A DNA stretch of 64,000 nt from Dyadobacter sp. CY326 (GTDB taxonomy: Bacteria > Bacteroidota > Bacteroidia > Cytophagales > Spirosomataceae). The notes beneath the pieces were generated by a model. The model had not been told where the DNA came from, did no database searches, and worked only from the letters and a program-made list of their open reading frames with translations. Below are positions 1 to 8,845 of this stretch, piece after piece (the stretch's first letter is position 1; each line of letters begins with the position of its first letter). Made by a program: the position numbers and the translations under genes. The DNA is taken from assembly GCF_021390515.1 (NCBI RefSeq), contig NZ_JAJUXI010000005.1:310001-374000 (forward strand), in the 5' to 3' direction.

Positions 1-781
1 GAACGAAATTCCGCTTTTCCAGCTGTTTCAAAATGCGCTGCGCAATCTGCATCGGAAATTCGTCTTCAATCGCCAGTTCCGTATCTTTTTCCACACGCAA
101 TGCATAGCTTTCCAGCACTTCGTAACCAGGAAAAAGCAATTGCATGTTTTCTCTGATTGCATCTTCCACAAACGCTACATGGCGCTTTCCGTCCAGTTCA
201 GGCAATTCGAGAAAGCGTCCAAATGGCTCGGAAGGAATGTTTACAACGGCATACCAGTCTTCTTCCGAATCTTCTTGGTGTTGCAATCTGACGATCAGAT
301 ACAACTGTTTTGATTCAAAAAACGACATTTTGGAACTGCGGCGGCTATCCAAAAACACAGGTTGCAAATGCCGAAACAGCTTGTCTACAAAGAATTTTCT
401 CAAAAACATTAAATGCTCCGATGCAAAAGCTTCGCGATAATATAAATGCACGCCTTGCTCGTTCAAAGCAGGAAGAATGCTTGAAATGAGAATGTCGTTG
501 AATTCCCTTAGCTGATTTTCAACGGTTTCGTAAACATGTTCGAGCAGCGAATCGGGAAATAAATTGAGTTTGCTGCGAATGTCGTTGCTCACCTCCCCCA
601 TTGCCAGCAGGCTCGGCACGCGAGCGCGGAAGAACTCTTTTGTTTGATATGCGTAAATTCCAAGGAAGCGCAGACGTTCCCTTACCGGCACAGTTTCATC
701 GTTTGCTTCTAATAATAATCGGTAATTATTGGACAGCCAGCTGAGATTTGTATCGAAGTAGGGATAGGAAACGTCAATCAT
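1..781 (-). CDS. ppk1: Polyphosphate kinase 1, N-terminal part (cut by window edge)
   Basis: About 260 residues read from an ATG at 781 leftwards and remain open at base 1, so only the N-terminal half of the usual ~690 residues is present. The start matches the Ppk1 N domain (YFDTNLSWLSNNYR, then VPVRERLRFLGIYA and EFFRARVPSL), and further on LFPGYEVLESYALRV and IEDE match the start of the middle domain. Ppk1 reversibly polymerises the ATP gamma-phosphate into polyphosphate. The catalytic histidines lie beyond the window. The gene is divergent from the aldo/keto reductase. The identification is by recall of the family, and I am fairly sure. Confidence 0.85.
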   Translation of the reverse strand, partial: MIDVSYPYFDTNLSWLSNNYRLLLEANDETVPVRERLRFLGIYAYQTKEFFRARVPSLLAMGEVSNDIRSKLNLFPDSLLEHVYETVENQLREFNDILISSILPALNEQGVHLYYREAFASEHLMFLRKFFVDKLFRHLQPVFLDSRRSSKMSFFESKQLYLIVRLQHQEDSEEDWYAVVNIPSEPFGRFLELPELDGKRHVAFVEDAIRENMQLLFPGYEVLESYALRVEKDTELAIEDEFPMQIAQRILKQLEKRNFV

Positions 782-822
782 TGAGTGAGGGAAAAAAGAT
801 TCGAAATTTGCTACAATATAAA

Positions 823-830
823 TACATTTG
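823..830 (+). promoter_or_regulatory. -7 element (TACATTTG) upstream of aldo/keto reductase
   Basis: TACATTTG fits the Bacteroidota -7 consensus TAnnTTTG and lies about 93 nt before the ATG at 924. No TTG is found at the expected 19-20 nt upstream, so this is only a partial promoter match. Confidence 0.35.
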
Positions 831-923
831 GCGGGTTAGGATCTAACTTTACAGCACAAAGATTTAACAAAGTCAGGTTAGCGACCGACGTTATATCCTG
901 GCTAAAAACCTAATTAAACAACT

Positions 924-1946
924 ATGCAATATCAATTATTGGGCCGGTCTGGTTTACGCGTTTCAGAAGTTTGCCTGGGCACAATGACCTTCGGAACTGA
1001 ATGGGGATGGGGCGCAGATAAGCATGAAAGCTTTAAAATGTTTGAGAGTTTCGCTGGTGCGGGCGGTAATTTTATTGATACAGCCAACCGTTATACTGAG
1101 GGTTCGTCGGAAAAATATGTGGGCGAATTCATTGAAAGTGACCGTGATCACTGGGTTTTGGCTACAAAATTTACGCTCAAAGATCGCAACGATGATCTTA
1201 ACTTCGCGGGCAATCACCGCAAGAATATGATGCGCTCGGTGCGGGCCAGTTTGAAAAGGTTGAACACGGAATACATTGACCTCCTTTGGGTGCATTTGTG
1301 GGATAATACAACGCCAGTTGAAGAAGTAATGCGCGGGCTGGACGACTTGGTCACGCGCGGATTGGTGCATTATGTGGGCATATCGGATACACCCGCGTGG
1401 GTCGTTTCGCAAGCCAACACCATTGCCGATTTCCGCGGCTGGAATGCGTTTACTGCCATTCAGTTTGAATATTCGCTCATTCAGCGAACGCCCGAGCGTG
1501 ACTTGCTTCCTATGGCGAAAGCGCTTGGCATTGCCGTTACTCCGTGGGGCACCATTGGCGGCGGCGCGCTTACGGGAAAATATTTACGGGGAGAAGCGGG
1601 ACGCGTCCCGGACAGCAGCATTCGACGAAGCGAACATAGTAGCAACATTGCACAGACTGTGGTAGATGTCGCCAAAGAGCTCGGCGTAACTCCGGCGCAA
1701 GTGGCAATCAACTGGGCCCGTCACCGCGATCAGGTGATGATTCCGATCATTGGTGCTTCCAAGCAAACGCAATTGGCTGATTCGCTGGGTTGCTTATCAT
1801 TCCGCTTGCCACAGGAAATGCTGGATAGGCTGAATGAGGTGAGCAAAATTGAACTTGGATTTCCACACGAATTCCTTAAATCGGAAGGGGTTAAGGAAGA
1901 GGCATTCGGCGGACTTTACGAGCGCCTCGATAATCATAGAAATTGA
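924..1946 (+). CDS. Aldo/keto reductase
   Basis: A 340-residue single-domain TIM-barrel oxidoreductase. The AKR catalytic tetrad is visible as Asp52, Tyr57, Lys82 (LATKF) and His125 (LLWVHLWD), and the C-terminal NADPH-binding segment IPIIGASKQTQL is present. It begins with the common form YQLLGRSGLRVSEVCLGTMTFG, typical of the YajO/Tas-like branch that reduces aldehydes or ketones with NADPH. The substrate cannot be told from sequence. It is monocistronic, divergent from ppk1 and closed by a strong hairpin at 1956-2001. It is cytoplasmic, with no signal peptide. Confidence 0.9.
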   Translation: MQYQLLGRSGLRVSEVCLGTMTFGTEWGWGADKHESFKMFESFAGAGGNFIDTANRYTEGSSEKYVGEFIESDRDHWVLATKFTLKDRNDDLNFAGNHRKNMMRSVRASLKRLNTEYIDLLWVHLWDNTTPVEEVMRGLDDLVTRGLVHYVGISDTPAWVVSQANTIADFRGWNAFTAIQFEYSLIQRTPERDLLPMAKALGIAVTPWGTIGGGALTGKYLRGEAGRVPDSSIRRSEHSSNIAQTVVDVAKELGVTPAQVAINWARHRDQVMIPIIGASKQTQLADSLGCLSFRLPQEMLDRLNEVSKIELGFPHEFLKSEGVKEEAFGGLYERLDNHRN

Positions 1947-1955
1947 ACAAAAAAC

Positions 1956-2001
1956 AGGGCCCGGCAATCAGCTTCCTTACAAAAGCTGATTGCCGGGCCC
2001 T
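1956..2001. terminator. Bidirectional hairpin terminator between AKR and pyrE
   Basis: A perfect 19-bp inverted repeat (arms 1956-1974 and 1983-2001) with an 8-nt loop sits between convergent genes. The stem is GC-rich (GGGCCCGGC core) and preceded by an A-run, so it can serve both strands. Confidence 0.85.
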
Positions 2002-2016
2002 AAGCATTGCAGCGCG

Positions 2017-2658
2017 CTACTTTCCCCACGTCTCCGGCGCAAGGCGCCATGCACTGAGGCTTTCGAGCTGTGAGCTGTCAATGTAATGATGTTCTAATGC
2101 GGTCTCTATCAAAGAATTGTAATTGCTGATGGTGCTCAATTTCACGTTTTTCTCTTTGAAATTATTTTCTGCCACAGCAAATCCGTAAGTGAAAATGGCA
2201 ACCATTCCTGCCACTTCAATGCCTGCTTCGCGGAGCACATCCACTACTTTAAGCGAACTTCCACCGGTTGAAATCAAGTCTTCAATGATGATTACGGACT
2301 GACCTGCTTCAAGACGTCCTTCGATCTGGTTGCCCATGCCGTGCTTTTTTGGCTCCGGACGAACATATGCGAATGGCAGCTCCAATAAGTCGGCAACCAA
2401 TGCGCCTTGTGCAATGCCGCCCGTTGCGACGCCCACAACTGCTTGTGCATCAGGATATTCTTCCCTGATCAGCTTCGCCAGCGTTTTTTTGATAAATGTT
2501 CTGGTGTCAGGATACGACAATGCTACGCGGTTATCACAATATATGGGCGAAAGCCAGCCAGAGCTCCATTGAAACGGTTTTTCGGGGCTTAGTTTGATAG
2601 CCTTGGCTTCTAGCAGCAGCTCTGCAATTCTCTTTGTAATGTCCTGGTCGTTCAGCAT
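2017..2658 (-). CDS. pyrE: Orotate phosphoribosyltransferase
   Basis: 213 residues, the normal length for PyrE. It converts orotate and PRPP to OMP in de novo pyrimidine synthesis. The PRPP-binding loop VIIIEDLISTGGS is at about residues 122-134, and the mobile-loop motif RPEPKKHG, with the Lys and His that act on PRPP, is at 100-107. VVGVATGGIAQGALVA (about 74-89) precedes it. Only 2 nt separate it from the upstream CNNM-type gene, so the two are probably co-transcribed. Transcription runs into the hairpin at 1956-2001. Confidence 0.95.
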   Translation of the reverse strand: MLNDQDITKRIAELLLEAKAIKLSPEKPFQWSSGWLSPIYCDNRVALSYPDTRTFIKKTLAKLIREEYPDAQAVVGVATGGIAQGALVADLLELPFAYVRPEPKKHGMGNQIEGRLEAGQSVIIIEDLISTGGSSLKVVDVLREAGIEVAGMVAIFTYGFAVAENNFKEKNVKLSTISNYNSLIETALEHHYIDSSQLESLSAWRLAPETWGK

Positions 2659-2660
2659 TG

Positions 2661-4010
2661 TTAATCTTCTGATTCTTCGTTTTTACTATGATTAATTACT
2701 AATAATTTATCGATACGGCTGCGGTCCATGTCAATCACTTCAAATTCGAAGTGCTTCCAGGTAAACTTCTCGCCGGTTGTCGGAATGTTTTCAAGAATGT
2801 GCAAAACGAAGCCGCCCAATGTGTTGAATCCAACAAAATCACGGCGCTCCGCTTCCTGAATGTTCAGGTCAAAATATTGAATAAAATCATCGAAAGGCAG
2901 CTGTGCATCGATCAAAAAGCTGCCGTCCTCACGGCGAATGATTTCCGATGCTTCTTCAATGTCTTCGGAAATATCGCCGACAAGCGCATCCATGATGTCG
3001 TGCATGGTCAGCACGCCTAACAGCCCGCCATATTCGTCAACAATAATCCCGAAATAGACGCGCTGCTCCTTGAATTTGGCCAAAGCCTGATAAGCGCGAT
3101 TGCTTTCGGGCAGATAAACAGGATCTTTTAATATTGTGCTGAGAACCGCCAGCTGTGCTTCAATGTCGGTCGCAATCAAGTCTTTAACATAAACCAAACC
3201 AACCACGTCATCCACAGTGTCACGGCAAACTGGATAAATCGAATGTCTGGAATCAAAGATTTTGGCTTTATTTTCTTCAACCGTGTCTTCCAGATCAAGC
3301 CAGACGATTTCCTGTCTGTTCGTCATCAAAGAAGTCACCTTGCGATCACCCAACTGGAACACATTGTGAACAATTTCCTGCTCGATTTCTTCAAAAACAC
3401 CTCCGGAAGTTCCCTCTTGAATGAGACTTTTGATTTCTTCTTCAGTCACCGAGTTTTCACTTTGCTTGATATTCAAAACCCTGATAATGAGATCGCTGGA
3501 AATTCCGAGCAATGCGATAAATGGCGCGGTCACTTTTGAAAGCAGGTTCATCGGCGTTGCCATGAACTTGGAGATCGCCTCCGGATTAGCCATTCCAATT
3601 CTTTTCGGAACAAGCTCGCCAAGGACAAGTGAAAGATAGGTTATGAAAACAAGCACCGTTCCCACAGCCAGCGAATGTGCATATGGAGCAATGAATGGCA
3701 CTGTAGAAATGAATTTTTCAAAATCGCTGGTGATATTGTCACCGCTGTACATACCCGTAAGCAACCCAATGAGCGTTATGCCGATTTGTACAGTTGATAA
3801 AAAGCGTGTTGGTGAATTGGCAAGATTTAGAGCAGCTTTTGCACTGGAATCACCATTTTTTGCAGCAGCTTCGAGACGTGATTTTCGGGAAGAAACTAGT
3901 GCGATCTCGGACATGGAAAAGACGCCATTGAGCAGCACAAGAAGTAAAATTATCAGGAGTTCCAAGAACTGTATATTTGATACAATCACAAATTTATCAA
4001 TAATAATCAC
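2661..4010 (-). CDS. CNNM/CorC-type membrane protein with CBS pair (hemolysin family)
   Basis: 449 residues. It has an N-terminal DUF21/CNNM domain with about four membrane segments (near 10-35, 70-95, 105-140 and 150-185), a CBS pair (about 210-330) and a C-terminal CorC_HlyC domain ending near 440. This layout is that of YfjD/TlyC/CorB-like proteins linked to Mg2+/Co2+ transport or gliding (GldE is a paralogue). An internal GVFSMSEIALVSSRKSRLE motif is typical of the family. It is the first gene of a two-gene unit with pyrE. The exact ion is unknown, and 'hemolysin' is a historical name only. Confidence 0.85.
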   Translation of the reverse strand: MIIIDKFVIVSNIQFLELLIILLLVLLNGVFSMSEIALVSSRKSRLEAAAKNGDSSAKAALNLANSPTRFLSTVQIGITLIGLLTGMYSGDNITSDFEKFISTVPFIAPYAHSLAVGTVLVFITYLSLVLGELVPKRIGMANPEAISKFMATPMNLLSKVTAPFIALLGISSDLIIRVLNIKQSENSVTEEEIKSLIQEGTSGGVFEEIEQEIVHNVFQLGDRKVTSLMTNRQEIVWLDLEDTVEENKAKIFDSRHSIYPVCRDTVDDVVGLVYVKDLIATDIEAQLAVLSTILKDPVYLPESNRAYQALAKFKEQRVYFGIIVDEYGGLLGVLTMHDIMDALVGDISEDIEEASEIIRREDGSFLIDAQLPFDDFIQYFDLNIQEAERRDFVGFNTLGGFVLHILENIPTTGEKFTWKHFEFEVIDMDRSRIDKLLVINHSKNEESED

Positions 4011-4066
4011 TGTCTAAACTAAACTCTTTACTTAATTTTGGCATCGATTAACGTACCATTTGAAAA

Positions 4067-4756
4067 ATGACCATTTTTTTTGACGACCGCCCATTTAGAA
4101 TTGTACGGACCAATCGGCTTTCTGCTGCGGAAACTTCCAGTTTCGATCACATTGTTGATTTGAGACTTGAAAAGCTGCAAAAAAAGATGCTAACCGGCCA
4201 TGTGCTGTTCCTTAACGCAACGGCAACCACAGCAATCCAAGTTATAGAAATGCTTGAAAAGGCACTGCCGACGGAAATGTTATCCATCACAATGGCGACG
4301 CGGGAAAAAGCGGAAGTGGAGGAAAAGATCAAAAGCATTTACAAAGTCATTAAAGCGGCCGGCGGTGTGGTTGTGAAAGACGGGAAATGGCTGTTTATGT
4401 TCCGCAGAAAAAAGTGGGACCTTCCGAAAGGGAAACTGGATAAAGGCGAAAATTCAAAAACGGCAGCCATCCGCGAAATTGAAGAAGAGACGGGCGTTAA
4501 AGCATCGGTCAGAGATAAGATCTGCACAACCTGGCACACTTACAGCCTCAATAACAACCGCATTTTGAAGCGCACGAAATGGTATCTTTTTGATTGCATT
4601 GATGACTCCAACATGCAACCGCAGGCTGAGGAACAGATTGAAAAATTAGAGTGGTATACGCAAGCAGAGTCAAAATCGATCCTGATTAACTCTTACAGCT
4701 CGATCCGCTACGTTATTGACAGCTTGAACAAGATTCACGACAGTAAACCTCAGTAA
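4067..4756 (+). CDS. Nudix hydrolase with N-terminal extension
   Basis: 229 residues. The Nudix box GX5EX7REUXEEXGU is complete at about residues 125-147 (GKLDKGE then REIEEETGV). Nudix enzymes hydrolyse nucleoside diphosphates linked to another moiety, and the substrate here is unknown. The first ~95 residues (FFDDRPFRIVRTNRL, with a Leu-rich stretch) lie outside the Nudix fold and resemble no domain I can name. It is divergent from the CNNM-type gene and 57 nt away. A TAATTTTG -7-like element at 4033-4040 could drive it. Confidence 0.85.
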   Translation: MTIFFDDRPFRIVRTNRLSAAETSSFDHIVDLRLEKLQKKMLTGHVLFLNATATTAIQVIEMLEKALPTEMLSITMATREKAEVEEKIKSIYKVIKAAGGVVVKDGKWLFMFRRKKWDLPKGKLDKGENSKTAAIREIEEETGVKASVRDKICTTWHTYSLNNNRILKRTKWYLFDCIDDSNMQPQAEEQIEKLEWYTQAESKSILINSYSSIRYVIDSLNKIHDSKPQ

Positions 4757-4784
4757 CCTTGCAATACATTACTTTTTAATAGAC

Positions 4785-5267
4785 TCAGCCTTCCTGGTTG
4801 AGTCTATTTAATTCGGAAAGCGAGTAAGGCAGGAAATCATCCACCCGCTGCCCGTAACGGTGCAAATCGCGGATAATGCTCGAACTGATCGGCGCCAGCA
4901 TGGGCGAGGTGATCAGAAAAACGGTTTCAATTTCTTCGTAAAGATATCTGTTGACCTGGGAAATGCCGTTTTCGTATTCGAAATCGGTTGTGTTACGCAG
5001 GCCTCTCAGCAAAAAAGTCGCGCCAAGTTCTCTCGCAGTGTGTGCAGTAAGGTCGTCATAAGTAATGACGCGCACATTTTGCTGCTCCGAAAATGTTTTT
5101 TCAATCATTTCTTTCATCACATCCAATGGAAAGTAGCGCTTCTTGATGGCGTTATTTCCAATGCCAATCACCACTTCATCAAAAAGCCGCAAGCCGCGTA
5201 AAACAATGTCTTCATGTCCTTTTGTAAACGGATCAAAAGATCCCGGAAATAGGGCTATGCGCTTCAT
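4785..5267 (-). CDS. coaD: Pantetheine-phosphate adenylyltransferase
   Basis: 160 residues, the full length for CoaD, the penultimate enzyme of coenzyme A synthesis (4'-phosphopantetheine + ATP to dephospho-CoA). The nucleotidyltransferase signature GSFDPFTKGH is at 9-18 (TxGH at 15-18), and the second ATP-binding motif ISSSIIRD is at 127-134. It lies 18 nt downstream of the DUF3822 gene on the same strand and is probably its operon partner. Confidence 0.96.
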   Translation of the reverse strand: MKRIALFPGSFDPFTKGHEDIVLRGLRLFDEVVIGIGNNAIKKRYFPLDVMKEMIEKTFSEQQNVRVITYDDLTAHTARELGATFLLRGLRNTTDFEYENGISQVNRYLYEEIETVFLITSPMLAPISSSIIRDLHRYGQRVDDFLPYSLSELNRLNQEG

Positions 5268-5285
5268 AATGAGAGGATTTGCAGG

Positions 5286-6191
5286 TTAAGACGAAACGAG
5301 ATAGGTGTTGAACAAGCCGAAATAACGATGTCCCGGAACGTCGGCACATTGCCTGTTGTATTTCAGCGTTGTAGGCCCATTTCCTAGCTGCAAATTGGGG
5401 AAAAATCGGGAAAGCTCCGTATAGAGATCTGATGAAGTTGAAATTTCACCATAACAAATCACTTTCATTTCCTCGGGAAGGAAGTTTAACTGACTTAGGG
5501 TGAACAGGATAATGTAGGCAAGCTCCTGCACTTTCGAAAACCTGAACCGGTTGCATAGAATCAGTTGCTGACTTTCCGTAACAATCAATGTAAAGTAATC
5601 TTTTTCAAAATAAATGGAAACCACGCGCAACTGCTGGTGTTCCAAATGACTTACCAATGCACCAATGATCAGTGGACTGGTAAGGTGGTAAAAAGTGATT
5701 TGCGAAGATCCGAAATGGTTGATCATCCAGTCATACCAAACCTGCGGAACACTGAAAACGTTGTGTGCATGAATGAGGGGCAGGTCATGATAAAGCACTT
5801 TATCATCTTTGGAAACGGGATTTCCCAATGCAAAGGCCAGGTAATCCGAAGCTGCGTCATGCTCGAAGATAAGATCAGGAATAAGACTGAATGCGTGCGA
5901 ATTGATTGCAATGCGAACGTTTTTCCAGCTGTGAGAAGACCAGAGCAAATGCCCTGTAAACACTTTTTTGAGTCTTTCAAAAATCTCGTTAGGGTTCAGG
6001 ACAGTCTCGAAGTTGTAATCTTCCAGCCAAATACACTCCATATTTTCGTCCCGGATGATGCAAAACCGGATGTGCCGCTCGTCCACCTCAATGCATAATG
6101 TACACAAGGGAATGCTCGACGCGTCGAATGAGTTATCGCCTACGAGTAAGGTAGGAATAATTTCAATGACCTGGTTTTCAGTATTTGCCAC
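5286..6191 (-). CDS. DUF3822 family protein
   Basis: 301 residues, cytoplasmic, no signal or membrane segment. It matches my memory of DUF3822, a Bacteroidota-specific family that usually neighbours coaD and often rsmD. A structure of a Bacteroides member was, as I recall, described as having an actin-like ATPase fold, but no catalytic motif is evident here. Features are a repeated beta-rich pattern, VLYHDLPLIHAHNVFSVPQ in the middle, and a C-terminal PGHRYFGLFNTYL segment. It sits between a Nudix gene (28 nt) and coaD (18 nt) in one likely operon. rsmD is absent here. Function unknown. Confidence 0.75.
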   Translation of the reverse strand: MANTENQVIEIIPTLLVGDNSFDASSIPLCTLCIEVDERHIRFCIIRDENMECIWLEDYNFETVLNPNEIFERLKKVFTGHLLWSSHSWKNVRIAINSHAFSLIPDLIFEHDAASDYLAFALGNPVSKDDKVLYHDLPLIHAHNVFSVPQVWYDWMINHFGSSQITFYHLTSPLIIGALVSHLEHQQLRVVSIYFEKDYFTLIVTESQQLILCNRFRFSKVQELAYIILFTLSQLNFLPEEMKVICYGEISTSSDLYTELSRFFPNLQLGNGPTTLKYNRQCADVPGHRYFGLFNTYLVSS

Positions 6192-6219
6192 AGTATCGGG
6201 GAAAAGTTAATGTCAAATG

Positions 6220-6720
6220 TTACGCTTCGTTTCCGGACAGGAATCTATTTAATGTAAAGATTTGTTCCAGAGATTGTATCCGGGTAAAAATGCTGTGATA
6301 TGCATTGGCCGGCAGCGAATGAATGTCTTCCAGGCGCTTCATGCTGACCTCCTCAATGATTTGATTCGCCGATGAAATTTCGGGATCAACGCCTCTGCCA
6401 AGCGAACCTTCCACTGATTTTATTTCAAAAAAAAGCTCAATTGCGTGAAGCGGAGACTGCACATGTTCATTAACGAAAAGGAATTTTCCAACCACAGCAA
6501 CCAGTCCGGTTTCTTCTTTAATTTCCCGTTGCAGCGCAGTCACAGCAGTTTCTCCAAACTGAATGCCTCCTCCCGGAGGACTCCAGAATGACTGGTTTTT
6601 GCCATACAATGAATGATTTACTAACAGAATCTGATTATCAATAATGTATATCCCGCTTACGCGAACCCGGACATTACCCGCATACAAATTCGTTAATTCA
6701 TCGCTCAAAGTTTGCACCAC
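6220..6720 (-). CDS. Nudix hydrolase
   Basis: 166 residues, a compact Nudix enzyme. The Nudix box is intact at about 50-72 (GGGIQFGE then REIKEETGL), preceded by SFWSPPGGGI, as in MutT-like and ADP-ribose-type members. The substrate is not predictable. It is the first gene of the putative Nudix-DUF3822-coaD operon. It is unrelated in its N-terminus to the longer Nudix protein at 4067. Confidence 0.88.
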   Translation of the reverse strand: MVQTLSDELTNLYAGNVRVRVSGIYIIDNQILLVNHSLYGKNQSFWSPPGGGIQFGETAVTALQREIKEETGLVAVVGKFLFVNEHVQSPLHAIELFFEIKSVEGSLGRGVDPEISSANQIIEEVSMKRLEDIHSLPANAYHSIFTRIQSLEQIFTLNRFLSGNEA

Positions 6721-6785
6721 CTCTCACTTTTTTAGAGCGGCAAAGATAACCAAGCAAAGATGATTGACAAGATATAATTGTCAGC

Positions 6786-7226
6786 TCAGGAATAAGGACT
6801 TCCCGAAATGTAGCTTTCCAGCGAATTAATGTGCTGCTTCTGCTCGTGAATAATGGCCGACACAATGTCATTGATTGATATGATGCCGATCAGCTTACCA
6901 TCTTGATTTACAGGCAAATGGCGAATGTGCTTATCAGACATGATCTGCATACATTCCTCGATTTTCTGATCCGTTTCGACGGTGATCACCTTGCTGGTCA
7001 TAACCTCCCGAATGCGTGTGTCGCGCGAAGCTCTTCCTTGCAAAATCACCTTCCTGGCGTAATCCCTTTCCGAAAAGATACCAATCAATTCATTATCTTC
7101 AAGAACCAAAACTGCACCGATGTTTTTCGCGGCCATGAGTTCCAGGGCCTCAAACACTGTATTATCCTGCGTTACGGACCAGAGCGCATTGACAGGCTTG
7201 TTGCCCATTACATGTTGTACTAGCAT
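6786..7226 (-). CDS. CBS-domain pair protein
   Basis: 146 residues from the ATG at 7226. The frame stays open upstream, but the extra residues look non-coding and the family begins at MLVQHVMGNKP. Two CBS motifs form a Bateman module (about 10-65 and 75-135) with the usual signatures GAVLVLEDNELIGIFSERD and IRHLPVNQDGKLIGIISINDI. Stand-alone Bateman proteins bind adenosyl ligands or NAD(H) and act as sensors. No catalytic domain is fused, so the partner is unknown. It is divergent from the RecD-like helicase. Confidence 0.88.
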   Translation of the reverse strand: MLVQHVMGNKPVNALWSVTQDNTVFEALELMAAKNIGAVLVLEDNELIGIFSERDYARKVILQGRASRDTRIREVMTSKVITVETDQKIEECMQIMSDKHIRHLPVNQDGKLIGIISINDIVSAIIHEQKQHINSLESYISGSPYS

Positions 7227-7306
7227 AGATGTTTGGTTTTGGAGTGTATAAGATTGGGAGTCTAATATATGCAAATACAACCTTAAAATCCAATTTATTC
7301 TAAGTA

Positions 7307-7314
7307 TATTTTTG
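7307..7314 (+). promoter_or_regulatory. -7 element (TATTTTTG) upstream of RecD-like helicase
   Basis: TATTTTTG matches TAnnTTTG and lies 51 nt before the helicase ATG at 7365. The expected TTG 19-20 nt upstream is not clear. Confidence 0.35.
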
Positions 7315-7364
7315 TAACTGACACGCACTTTGAGTTTCGTATTCGTTGCGTTAGTTTTGGCATT

Positions 7365-8792
7365 ATGGAAACAGACAATACTTTACCATCACAACTTTTA
7401 CGCAAACGTTTTCCTTTCAAACCCACCGAAGGCCAGCTCAGGTTTTTCGAAAAGACCAATGATTTTTTGGTTGAAGAAAAGGGCCTGGAACGTTACCGCG
7501 ACTGTTTTCTACTAAAAGGTTATGCCGGAACGGGAAAGACGACGATTATCAGCACATTAATAAAAGTGCTAAAAAATTACGGTTACAAATCTGTTCTCCT
7601 CGCTCCTACCGGCCGTGCGGCAAAAGTAATGTCGGGATATTCCGAGAAGCCCGCACTGACGATTCATAAAAAGATATACAAGCAAACTGCCGATTCATTT
7701 TCTGGGAACCTGACTTTTCAGCGCCAAAAAAATTACCACGACAACACATTGTTTATCGTCGATGAGGCATCGATGATTACGGATGATGCTGATTTTGGAA
7801 ACAAGAGTCTCCTTGCTGATCTGATTGAATTTGTTTTCGAAAATCCCGGAAACAAGCTCATGCTCGTGGGCGATGTGGCGCAGCTGCCGCCGGTTGGAAA
7901 AGAATTGAGCCCTGCATTGGATGGCGAATATTTGGAAAAAACATTCTATATGTCTGTTTTTCAAGAGGAATTGAAGGAGGTTATGCGGCAGGACGAGTTG
8001 TCGGGCATATTGTTTAATGCAACATTGCTTAGAAACCAGCTCGTCGCAGAAAAGCCTGAAATTCAGATTACTACACGCTCCTACCGAGACGTTTTCAAGA
8101 TGACGGGTGAGAAACTGGAAGAAGGATTGCGTTATGCCTATGATAAATACGGACAGGAAAATTCCATCATTCTCACGCGTTCCAACAAATCAGCGGTCCA
8201 GTATAATGAATACATTCGGCGCACCATTAATTTTTCAGAGGAGGAACTGGACGCCGGCGACCGGTTAATGGTGGTGCGCAATAATTACAACATTCTCGAC
8301 GAAGAATCGCCGGCTGGTTTTGTCGCAAACGGTGACTTTGTCGAATTGCTAAAAATCCGGAAAACGCAGGAAATGCATGGCTTTCGGTTTGCGGACGTGA
8401 CGCTTCGGATGACAGATTATGAAAAGCAGCCGGAATTTGAAGCCAAAATTTTCCTGGACACGCTGCATTCCGCCTCGCCTTCCCTATCCACCGAGGATAA
8501 TAAAAAACTCTACGAAAGCGTCCAAAAGGATTATTTTGATATAAAATCAAAGAAAGAAAGAATGGAAGCCTTGCGGAAAGATCCGTTCCTGAATGCATTG
8601 CAAGTGAAGTTCGCCTACGCTTTAACCTGCCACAAAGCGCAAGGCGGTCAATGGAGTTCTGTCTTCATTGATCAGGGCTATTTGCCTGAGGAACAGATCA
8701 ATGTAGAATTCATCCGCTGGCTTTACACGGCGATCACACGGGCAACGGATGAGGTTTTCCTGATGAATTTCCATCAACATTTTTTCAAATAG
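7365..8792 (+). CDS. RecD-like superfamily 1 DNA helicase
   Basis: 475 residues. Walker A GYAGTGKTT is at 52-60, Walker B/motif II is LFIVDEASM, motif III-like QLPPVGKE follows, and C-terminal UvrD_C_2-type motifs LTCHKAQGGQW and RWLYTAITRA are near the end. This is the short single-subunit RecD/Dda-like helicase common in Bacteroidota, a 5'-3' DNA helicase by family. It lacks the N-terminal helix-hairpin-helix region of RecD2. It is followed by a convergent Sua5 gene and is probably monocistronic. Start chosen at ATG 7365. Confidence 0.9.
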   Translation: METDNTLPSQLLRKRFPFKPTEGQLRFFEKTNDFLVEEKGLERYRDCFLLKGYAGTGKTTIISTLIKVLKNYGYKSVLLAPTGRAAKVMSGYSEKPALTIHKKIYKQTADSFSGNLTFQRQKNYHDNTLFIVDEASMITDDADFGNKSLLADLIEFVFENPGNKLMLVGDVAQLPPVGKELSPALDGEYLEKTFYMSVFQEELKEVMRQDELSGILFNATLLRNQLVAEKPEIQITTRSYRDVFKMTGEKLEEGLRYAYDKYGQENSIILTRSNKSAVQYNEYIRRTINFSEEELDAGDRLMVVRNNYNILDEESPAGFVANGDFVELLKIRKTQEMHGFRFADVTLRMTDYEKQPEFEAKIFLDTLHSASPSLSTEDNKKLYESVQKDYFDIKSKKERMEALRKDPFLNALQVKFAYALTCHKAQGGQWSSVFIDQGYLPEEQINVEFIRWLYTAITRATDEVFLMNFHQHFFK

Positions 8793-8845
8793 AAGCTTGA
8801 ATGGCGTTAAATGTCAGAGGCACGAAACATTCATACGAAACTGCC

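Noticed and set aside
4781..4805. Hairpin at the coaD 3' end (AGACTCAGCC / GGTTGAGTCT)
   Set aside because: It has a G-U pair and no U-run after it on either strand, so I do not call it a terminator.
5565..6098. 177-residue plus-strand open frame inside the DUF3822 gene
   Set aside because: Antisense shadow of a recognised gene with no family match.
7227..7328. Longer CBS protein start at 7328
   Set aside because: The added 34 residues cover the promoter region and are not part of the CBS fold; ATG at 7226 begins the domain.
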